NCBI GenBank assembly: GCA_025463135.1
Contig: JAOAPY010000011.1
Location: forward strand, 124,001-188,000
Source: Acidobacteriota bacterium
GTDB lineage: Bacteria; Acidobacteriota; Blastocatellia; Pyrinomonadales; Pyrinomonadaceae
DNA: 64,000 nucleotides
Direction: 5' to 3'
The notes under the pieces: generated by a model
Databases searched by the model: none
Seen by the model: the letters and a program-made list of their open reading frames with translations, nothing else
What the model was told of the DNA's origin: nothing
Program-made: the position numbers and the translations under genes
In this document: positions 20,301 to 29,100 of the stretch, piece after piece
Position numbering within the stretch: position 1 is the first letter of the stretch
How the letters are laid out: every line of letters begins with the position of its first letter

Positions 20301-22894
20301 GCGAAGCCAGGCTGCGTTGTGCCATCGATTACCACCGGATCGGTGATTTCGGGTAAGGCCGTCAGCGGACTGATAGTACGCGGCGGCGGAACCTGGAAGC
20401 TGATGATGTCGACACCCAGATTGGCGTTGGCGTTGATAATTGCTTGTCGCAAGCTGCCGGGTCCACTGTCGTTGGTGTTGGTAACGATGGTGGGAGCTCC
20501 GCCCACGATGATTCCAATCGCATAACTGCCGGTCGCTCCGGGGAAAAATGAAGTTGCGTAGATGGTATAAAGGCCACTGACTGGCAAGATCGCTGAGCCC
20601 ACCGGCGGGATTCGGGAATTTGTGTCGAAGCCGGGTTGAACGTCGTTGTTCTCAGCTTGGGCTCCATTGGGAGCAGTCAAGTAAAGAAATGTGTCGAAGC
20701 TGTTAGAGGCCATTGCCACGATGGCCTGCTGACCCGCTATCCCGTTAAACGTATAGACGTCAGAAAATGAACCGAAGCGCGGCCCCGACGTGAATACGCA
20801 GTCGGCGGTGCTTAGGAAGCCTGAAACAGCCAGGCCGTTTGGGATTGGTATTGCCGGACAGGGTCCGCCGCCTCCGATCCCAATAAGGGTCAGCGAGTAA
20901 CTGCCGATCTGTGCGGGGCCAAAAGACGTCGCGTAAATCGTGTAAATTCCATTAGCCGGCAAGGAAATGAAACCGCCCGCCGTCGGAATATTAGCGTTCG
21001 TTCCAGCGCCGCCGTCGTCATCACTGGATAACAACGAACCGTTGGGCGAGACCAGGTAAAGGTAGGCATCGAAAGCGGACGAGTTCAACGTGATAGCCAC
21101 GAGCTGGCCGGCCGTACCGCTGAAGGTGTAGAAATCCACATAGGCCCCATCCTGCAGAAAACAATCCGTCGTGGCGAGCGTGCCGTTGATCGTTTGGCCA
21201 ACACTAATGGGCAAGGGCGAACAACCTCCGAACAGGTTAGGCGCTTGCCATTGCTTTACGCCTGGCTTTACCTGCTTATTCTCTCTTGGGTCGCCGGTGT
21301 TCGCGGCTTTGGTTGGATGCCCTTGACCACCGCTTGACCGATAGCCCCCTTGGTTAGGCACTCCAAATAAGTCCCCTGCCGGCGTGTCGCCTGGCCGGGC
21401 GGCCTCTTGATTTGGTCTTTCCGCAGTCAGCACGACGACCGGATCCGTCTGGTCTTGCCGCAAGACAACCAGCTCAGTTAGAGCGTCGACGTCAAGCTGC
21501 ATTGGCAGCACTGCCACTGGCTCTGCTCCTTCAAAGGCCAGGTCTGACAATTCGTTCTGCGAATCTTTTAGTCCTGCCCGCGCGTCGTTGGCGGAGTCCT
21601 TAGCACTGCCGGTCTGCAGAATTCGCACTCGCCGACCCGCTGAATCGAGCAGCAACAGATCCTCCTCGGCAGACGTCGAGAAGTCCGCAGCAATTAAACG
21701 TTCAGCACCTGGCCAGGTTGAGGGAAAATCGCTTTTCACCCATTCAGTGAGCGCTAGTCCGGCGCTGCTCTTGGGGTCAAGGTTTCTACCGGGGCTCAAC
21801 ACCTGCACCGCGCCTCCCAAGAAGAGTAATGCGATTTCAGGCTGCGAGTTTCCGTTGACTCGCCGTAGCGCCAACGACTTCAAATCCTGGTTGAATGAGC
21901 GACTCTCGATGCGAGCGGGAAGCACTGCCGTCCTTTTGTCCGGGGCAGCCGTTAACATTCGATCACGACCGTAGACGATCAGCACCTGGGGGCCGGCGGC
22001 AATAGCCAGATCGATAGTATAGGCGGAAGTTAGCTGGCCCAGCGCAAGCGAAGTGGCTGGTGCTGATAGTCCAAAGCTTTCTGGCTCAGCGTTGAGCGCC
22101 CCAGCCGGCCCTTCGTAAACGAGGGCCTCTGATCCGTTCTCCCCAGTAACGCCGACTACGACATCGGTTAGCCCATCGGCGCGATTGATCTCACCGGCAA
22201 CCAACGCGGTGACGGCCCCCGGCAAATAAACTTGCCTTGCCATTCCAAAATTACCCTGCCCGTCACCGGGCAAAAACGCTAGAGACCGATTTCCGCGCGC
22301 TGCTATTACAAGATCACAATGACCATCGGCGTCGAAATCACCAGTGCCAAGATAGTCAGGCGCCAACGACACCACACTGACCTGGGCGGAGGATAGAAAT
22401 GGCGCCGGGCGCATACCCATGGTCTCTCTTTCTTTCGCCGCGGGAGTATTGGGATAGATCGAATCAACATTTCCTCGCCGCAGTGCGATGATTCCACGAC
22501 CCTCGAGGGAGTAACCGCTGACGAGGTCCGGTACGCCATCTTCATCAAAGTCACCGGCTGCCAAGCTTAGAGGTTTGGCTTGGTTCTGGGTCAGCGCCCG
22601 CCGCAAGTCCTCCGGACCCTCGTAAGAAGTACGCACATTGAGGCCCGCATTCAAGGCGTTCGGGAGAGCGCCGGCAGGGCGCGCACTTGGGTTGGGTGCG
22701 GAGCGATCAGGATTCGGCGGCTTGGCCATTGTACTTTTGGCCCCATCCCCGGAAAAGGAGCGCGCAATGACTCGCAGTGGCGCGGGCATGAAGATCAGCG
22801 ACGTTGAACCAATCAGCAAAAGTGTCATCCAAAACAGGCCCTGGTGTCGATCATACGCTTGAGGTGTTCGGAGCCGGGTAGTGTGAGAGTTCAT
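17399..22894 (-). CDS. Giant secreted FG-GAP / PPC / beta-helix / Calx-beta / DUF4214 protein
   Basis: 1831 residues. A hydrophobic N-terminal segment ('FWMTLLLIGSTSLIFM') is followed by FG-GAP/VCBS-like repeats ('GDFDEDGVPDLVSGYS', 'GDFDADGHCDLVIAARGNRS'). Two PPC-type domains (about residues 558-672 and 678-798, 'SSDDDGGAGTNANIPTAGG') come next, then a right-handed beta-helix (about 800-1300, rungs such as 'GNNLIDGNFIGTN'). A Calx-beta domain (about 1438-1555, 'CSVNFATSDGTALQKSDY') and a DUF4214 region (1558-1828, 'YSDFLSRVPDQSGLDYW') end it. The FG-GAP and Calx-beta parts probably bind Ca2+. It is a clear paralogue of the 2823-residue neighbour upstream, almost collinear outside the expanded FG-GAP block. 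Likely a cell-surface or released adhesin; function not known. Confidence 0.85.
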   Translation of the reverse strand: MNSHTTRLRTPQAYDRHQGLFWMTLLLIGSTSLIFMPAPLRVIARSFSGDGAKSTMAKPPNPDRSAPNPSARPAGALPNALNAGLNVRTSYEGPEDLRRALTQNQAKPLSLAAGDFDEDGVPDLVSGYSLEGRGIIALRRGNVDSIYPNTPAAKERETMGMRPAPFLSSAQVSVVSLAPDYLGTGDFDADGHCDLVIAARGNRSLAFLPGDGQGNFGMARQVYLPGAVTALVAGEINRADGLTDVVVGVTGENGSEALVYEGPAGALNAEPESFGLSAPATSLALGQLTSAYTIDLAIAAGPQVLIVYGRDRMLTAAPDKRTAVLPARIESRSFNQDLKSLALRRVNGNSQPEIALLFLGGAVQVLSPGRNLDPKSSAGLALTEWVKSDFPSTWPGAERLIAADFSTSAEEDLLLLDSAGRRVRILQTGSAKDSANDARAGLKDSQNELSDLAFEGAEPVAVLPMQLDVDALTELVVLRQDQTDPVVVLTAERPNQEAARPGDTPAGDLFGVPNQGGYRSSGGQGHPTKAANTGDPRENKQVKPGVKQWQAPNLFGGCSPLPISVGQTINGTLATTDCFLQDGAYVDFYTFSGTAGQLVAITLNSSAFDAYLYLVSPNGSLLSSDDDGGAGTNANIPTAGGFISLPANGIYTIYATSFGPAQIGSYSLTLIGIGGGGPCPAIPIPNGLAVSGFLSTADCVFTSGPRFGSFSDVYTFNGIAGQQAIVAMASNSFDTFLYLTAPNGAQAENNDVQPGFDTNSRIPPVGSAILPVSGLYTIYATSFFPGATGSYAIGIIVGGAPTIVTNTNDSGPGSLRQAIINANANLGVDIISFQVPPPRTISPLTALPEITDPVVIDGTTQPGFAGTPLIELNGQFTPRGTSGLKISSGSSRVRGLVINRFGATDCSLPLNANVSVGTAIQLVSGGNNLIDGNFIGTNLSGTAGMCNSGNGIYLFNSSFNTVGGTAAAARNIVSANRAPGIAIGGEFSISNRVQGNFVGTDVTGTVDLGNQSNGIFLINGTSHVIGGTVPGSRNLVSGNNSPGIGIGFSDPAGILVQGNYIGTNAAGSAAIPNLGGGIIIGGFFQLNGQAVTATDNTIGGTTPAARNVISGNLRIPGDPNLDSGNGLEIINDGSQRNKVQGNYIGLNANGNGALPNAGSGVFITRAPNNFIGADVRADVQGTTNYIAANGRYGIGVGIRRLNDQNPGQFITGGDSVDIVYNVIGSDPSQTLRLGNGLDGVFVDADSVNIYVNSNVIAFNGRNGVRIPDANGIVDDNDNSGRLVNLDLNYIFGNASRAVDLGFEGLTPNDLRDGDGGANLQQNFPVLSSSTIARHEDRQDEQNPAHTLFLNVAGTLNSAPNTTFTVHWYFSPDLQCINNAQSSRPLAFGRIPGVITNANGDAPFNIPFDFPAGFTSGVINTTATDPTGNTSEYSGCFPVNLSTPATLQYGAASYSAGENDGFATINVVRTGDTAGSCSVNFATSDGTALQKSDYIIAAGTLTFAPGETSKTFRVLINDDLYAESIETVNLTLSNATGGTISGPTTVTLTINDNDTTTPTSNPLDNAQFFVKQQYSDFLSRVPDQSGLDYWTGQITMCGTTVACLRTQRVSVSNAFFFEQEYQQTGAYVVRLFRAAYGNNQPFPNPDTANQVEAKKLVSYAAFSPDRAQIRGGPSLAETQLDLANAFVLRPQFLAKYPGSLSGAAFVDAVLATINSDIGPNLASQRTALIDLFNQGGRGKVMYRLADDNATDPVNNRAFVDAEYNRTFVLTQYFGYLRRNPDIAGYLFWLGQVNSAPLRSLDKQRSMVCAFITAQEYQLRLSPVVTHNNTECQ

Positions 22895-23103
22895 CTGGTT
22901 TTCTCCTGGCGAGTATTGCTTGAGGTTGAGTCACGTACAGGCCGACGACATCACGGGTGTAGGTTCGCGGAGTGCTTGCGCCGGCCATTTGAGTCTCGTT
23001 CGCGGACATAATACGTCAGCCTTACTTCATAACAGAAGGGATTTCACGGAAGAATTCTGCAACAAACTACCAACGTTGAAGTTGAATGCCGCAGCTTGGA
23101 CCT

Positions 23104-26100
23104 TTACTGTGGGCACTCGGTGTTATTGTGCGTGGTGACCGGGCTGAAGCGCTGCTGATACTCCGCGGAGGTGACGAACGAACATACCATCGCCCTTTGC
23201 TTTTCCAACGCTCGCAATGGTGCGCTGTTGACTTGGCTCAGCCAGAACACGTAGCCCCCAATATCCGGATTGCGTCGCAGATACCCAAAATATTGCGTCA
23301 ACACGAACGCGCGATTGTATTCAGCGTCAATGAAGGCCCGGTTGTTCACCGGATTGCTCGCGTTGTCATCAGCCAGCCGGTACATCACCTTGCCACGGCC
23401 ACCCTGATTGAACAGATCGATCAACGCGCTTCGCTGGGGAGTGAGGTTCACACCAATGTCGGTATTGATAGCAGCCACAACCGCATCGACAAAAGCCGGA
23501 CCATTGAGAGTGCCTGGATATTTCGCCAAAAACTGCGGCCGCAATACGAATGCATTCGCCAGCTCGAGTTGCGTCTGGGCTAGCGACGAGCCACCGCGGA
23601 CTTGGGCTCGGTCAAGGGAAAAAGCCGAGTAATTCACCAGCTTCTTGTTCTCGTTGGGAAACTGCGGATTGGCATCGCTGTTGGAAATTGGTTGGTTGTT
23701 GCCGAAAGCAGCCCGGTAAAGCCGGACCACGTAAGAACCCGTCTCTTGATATTCCTGTTCGTAGAAGAATGCATTGCTAACGGTGATGCGTTGCGAGCTT
23801 AGGCAACCGGCGTTAGTGCCGCACTGGGTGATCTGTCCCATCCAGTAATCAAGGCCGCTCTGATCCGGCACGCGGCTGAGAAAGTCATAGTAGTGCTGGC
23901 CGACAAAGTAACGAGTGTCATCAAGCGGGTTCATAGTCGGCGTTGTCACATCGTTGTCATTAATTGTTAAGGTAACGGTTGCCGGTCCACTTACCGTAGC
24001 TCCGTTGGCGTTACTCAAATTCAAGTTCACCGTCTCGTTGCTCTCCGGGTATGAGTCGTCACTAATCAGCACCCGAAATGTCTTGCTGGTGTCGCTAGGC
24101 GCAAAGGTAAGCGTTCCGCCCGCGATTGTGTAGTCGTTCCTTTGCTGCGCTGTCCCATCGCTGGTGGCAAAGTTCACCGAGCAAGTGCCGGCAGTGTCAC
24201 CACTCCGTGTGACAGTTATCGTAGCGAATCCCGCATTTTCTGCCACGGAATAACTGCCGGCAGCGAATTGCACAAAAGCCGGAGAGGGCGCAGTAACCGG
24301 CAGACAGGCGGAAAACTCTGAAGTATTGCCCTGCGGATCAGTTGCGGTGCAGTTGATAACGCCGCTGTTTGTGCCTACCGGAAATTCAAAAGGAAAACTA
24401 AACGACGCGTTGCCACTTGCGTCGGTCAACACCCCTGGTATTCGCCCACTGGCCAGCGGCCGACTGGTCTGTTGGCTGTTCGAACACTGTGAGTCCGAGC
24501 TGAAATACCAGTGCACTGTGAAGGTTGTGTTAGGTGTGCTGTTGAGCGTGGCATTGACGTTCAATGTGACGGCCGGACTAGTGGGCTTTCGCTTTCTGGC
24601 GTTCCTCTCGCTCGAGACAGGCAAGCTCAGTGAAATTAGCACCGGAAAGTTCTGTTGCAGATTGGCGCCCGCATCCGCGTCCAGCGGATCATTCGGCGTT
24701 ATTCCTGCCTCGCCAAGATCTATTCCCAACACGCTGTTCGAGAAGATTGAGTTGTCCACAATCTGAATTCTGAAGCCGGGCGTGCCGGGATTTGTCGTGG
24801 TGTTGGGAATTCGCACGCCGCTGTTGCCATTGAATCCGATCAGATTTTCCTGGATCGTGTGCGTGATGGATTGGACTTCGACAAAGACCCCGTCCGCCTG
24901 ATTTCCTAAGGCTCCGGTTCCGGCGGCATTCGTGCCGATGTAGTTGCGCTGAATCGTGGTGCCGGTACCACCAAGTTGCCCATTGTTCAGGAAACCGATG
25001 CTGACGCCGGTCAGCGTATTACCCGAGATCACGTTGCGCGCCGAATCAAGCGCACCGCCTATGGTGCTGCCGGTAGCCTGCGTCGCGGTGATACCGTAAA
25101 TGTTCGGCAACGCTGCCGCACCATCAATCCTGGTGCCGATGTAGTTACCCTGGACCAAAGTCGCAGTGGCGCCTTCGCCCAGTACAATACCGTAAGGGTC
25201 GTTACCGGAAATGATATTGCGGGCGGATGGAGCCGTACCGCCGATCGTATTGTTGAGCTGGGATCCTAAGCCTCCCGGGCGAGATATGAAAACCCCGGCG
25301 TTGCCATTCGGTACCGGAGTCGTGCCGTTCCCATTCGAGCCGATGAGATTTCCGACGATGAGATTGTTAGACGAGTCATCCTGCAGAAAAACGCCGTAGT
25401 CAATATTTCCCGAGATTAGGTTGCCGGGAGGTGTGCCCGGAATTGCTGTTTGGCCTCCGATTGTGTTTCCGTTTGCTCCCTGGATATATACGCCGACGTG
25501 TTGGCGACCTAAGCTCAGACTACCGGTCACGTCCGTACCGATATAGTTTCCCTGTATTAGATTGTTCGTCGAAGCACCGGTGATGATAACGCCGGAGCCG
25601 TCAATACCCGAGATAATGTTGCGTGCGGTTGCAGTCGTGCCACCGATACGGTTACCAGTCGAACTGCGAAGGTCGATGCCGGCAGCAAGTGGCACCGCGC
25701 CGCCAACCTGGCCGGATGAACGCGTACCGCTTGCATCTGTGCCGACGTAGCAGCCCTCTACCACATTCCCACCGTTCGTAATAAGCAGCAGCGCCGCGTC
25801 ACGATTGCCGCTGGCAAAGCCAGTTAAGGTAAGACCGCGCACTGTGCTGCTGCCCGCCGTAATTACCAGACCGTTGCCCCCGCCGGCGCTGGCAAGACCC
25901 GCGCCATTAATGACGATCAGAGGCGTACCGGAAAAGCCAGGTTGAGTAGAACCGTCAATGATGACCGAATCAGTAATCTTCGGCAGGGGTGATGCCAGAT
26001 TTATCGTAAAGGTGTTGGTAGTCGCACCTCCCTGGACAACTGTGAAAGTTTGTCCGGCAATGGTCAGCGTGCCCGTTCGCGTAGCGAAACTGGTGTTGGC

Positions 26101-29100
26101 AGTTACCGTGAAACTGGCAATGCCGTTTCCGTTGCCATTACCTCCGTTCACTATGATGAAACTCGCATTGCTCGTCGCGGTCCAGGCGCAGCCATTCGGC
26201 GCCACGACCGATGCTGAGCCGCTGCCACCTACGGCTTGAAAACTTTGGCTCATTGGATTGATGTTGTAGACACAGCTGGAGCCAGCGGCCTGCGAGACCG
26301 TAAAAGTCTGTCCGGCAATCGTCAACGTCCCAATGCGTGAGCTGCTTGTCGAGTTGGCAGCCACGGTGAATGTGACGGCGCCATTGCCGGTACCGTTCTC
26401 GCCGCTATTGACGATTATGAAACTGGAATTGCTGCTGGCTGTCCACTGGCAGTTGCTTGGCGTCGTAACTGCCACCGTCGCAGTGCCCCCCGCGCCATTG
26501 AAAGCTTGTGCGGTCGGCGCAATATTGTAAGTACAAGTGGGCGTGCCGGTAGCCAGACTCAACGTGTAGTTCCCGGTTTCATTGGTGCGCGCCGAAGTCA
26601 CTTCAATCGTGTACGTGCCGTTGGCGGGCAAAATGAAAAATCCGGAACCTGCCAGGATACGCGAGTTGGTGCCACCGCCGCCGTCGTCATCCGAGCCAAT
26701 CACTGTCCCGCTCGGTCCAATGAAGTAAAGGAACGTGTCGAAGTTACTAGACGAAAGTGTTATGGCAATTGGCTGACCCGATGCCCCAGTGAAAGTGTAG
26801 CGATCGGCACGAGGACTATTTGGGCTCAGTGGCGAGTAGCAATCTGTCGAGGTAAGCGCCCCATTCACAACCTGTCCAATGCTGACAGGCTGAGCGGCGC
26901 ATGATCCGCCGACCAGCGTAAAATCGTTGGCAGTGTTGTTTGCTGCGTTGTTATCACCTGTTACAGCCACTGTGGCGTTGTTAGTAACGGCGGGTACGGC
27001 TGCCGGAGCTACGTCGACGAACAGGTTGACTGAGCTGGAAGTATTCGGAGGCAGCAACAAAGGGTTAGTGCAAGTCACGGTTTGCCCAGACAGCCCACAG
27101 TTCCATCTGCCGTCAAGCGGGTAATAACTGATCCCGGCAAAGCTTAGTCCGGCCGGCAGATTATCTGTGAGCGTAATTGCACTCGAGGTGCTAATCGTGC
27201 CGACGTTGGTCACCGTTAGCTGAAAGACTCCTTCCGAGCCGACAGTGAGGTTGCCAACATGACTTTTGCTCAGCGTGAGATCGGGTGCCATTCCCGTGGT
27301 GCCGCATGCATTAAGGAGGAACGCGACGCTGTTACCGTCTGCGGCTGCGGTCATCAGGTCTGGCCGACCATCCATGTTGAAGTCGCCGACAGCGACGAAA
27401 TAGGGAAGCGCATCTCCGCCCAGACTGAAAGTCTTAGGGAATCCAAAGCTGCCATTTCCATTGCCCAGAAACACGCTTATGTTGCTCGAATAAAGATTTG
27501 ACGTCAGCAGATCGAGCTTGCCATCTCCATTAAAGTCGCTCACCGTAACGAATACAGGATGACTCGCTTCAGCACCAATACTGATCAAGTTGGGTGGACC
27601 AAATCCGCCTGCTCCATTACCAAACAGTATACTAAGGCTGTTGGAATTGAAGTTGGTCGTGACCAGGTCCGGCCTGCCATCAACGTTGAAGTCGGCTACG
27701 GCGACGGATACTGGATCAATTCCTGAACCCAAACTCATCGTATTCGGCGGGCCAAAGCCACCAGCGCCATTTCCCAACATCACGGTGATGCTGCTCGCCT
27801 CGCGATTTGCCGTAACCACGTCCACCTTGGCATCGCCGTTGAAATCACCAACAGCCACAAACAAGGTAGAAAACAAAGGACCGAGATCGAAGAGGGTAGG
27901 CCCCCCAAAGCCGCCAGCGCCATCGCCAAGCAACACGGTGATGTTGTTAGAGTAGCCCACTGCTACGACATCCAGCTTTCCATCTCGGTTAAAGTCGGCG
28001 ACAGCGAGGGATTCCGAATCTATTATCTTTGGACCACCCAGCGTGAAAGTGTGCGCTATTCCAAAGCCACCGAATCCATTTCCCAGGAGGAGGGCAATAT
28101 TTCGCGAATTAGAGTTTGCTGTCACTATGTCTAACTTGCCATCGAGATTAAAGTCCCCGAACGCCACCGAACGGGGATCAAGCCCATCGGCCAGCCCTAT
28201 GGTGTTAGGCGCTCCGAACCCGCCAGAAGCGTTAGCCAGGAGCACGGAAATGTTGCTCGACCCAAAGTTCGCCGTCACCACATCCGCTCTCCCATCTCCA
28301 TTAAGATCAGCGCTGGCGCCGGCTATCGGGAAGTTGGCTGTAGCACCCAAATCAAATATGCTAGCCACGCCAAAGCCTCCGCCGCCATTGCCTAACAGTA
28401 AACTCACGTTGTCTGTGTTGCTGTTCGCGGTCACCACATCACGCTTGCCGTCCCCGTTGAAGTCGCCGATGGCCACGGAAAGCGGAAAGCCGCTATTAAC
28501 ACCAATATAAAAAGTGTTAGGAGGTCCAAAGGCGCCAGCACCATTGCCCAGGACTAGAGTGACGTTGTCCGAAATTGATGCCGCCACTACATCCGGCTTG
28601 CTGTCACCGTTGAAGTCGCCTATGGCCACGGAAAACGGATTGTTCGCGCCGCCCAAACCGAAAGTGTCAGGCACACTAAAGCCACCGGTGCCGTTTCCCA
28701 ACAACACCTTGATCGTACTTAAAGAGGAGGCATCGGCCACTACCAGATCCGGCTTACGATCCCCGTTAAGATCTCCAACGGCCACTGAGTACGGTTTTCC
28801 AAAACTACCACCCATATTAATCGTGTTGGGCGGGCCAAATCCGCCGGCACCATTACCCAGGAACACCGTGATGTTGTTCGTATCGTAGTTCGCCGTCACC
28901 ACGTCGACCTTCAGATCCAGATTGAAGTCGCCCGTGGCTATCGCGAACGGGATATTCGCACCAGCCCCCAAACTAAGACTGTTGGGTATTCCAAAACCAC
29001 CGCTACCATTGCCCAAGAGCACCGTGATGCTGTTTGAAATCCTGTTCGCAGTCACCACGTCCAGCCTGCCATCCCGGTTTAAGTCGTCAAGCGCGACCGA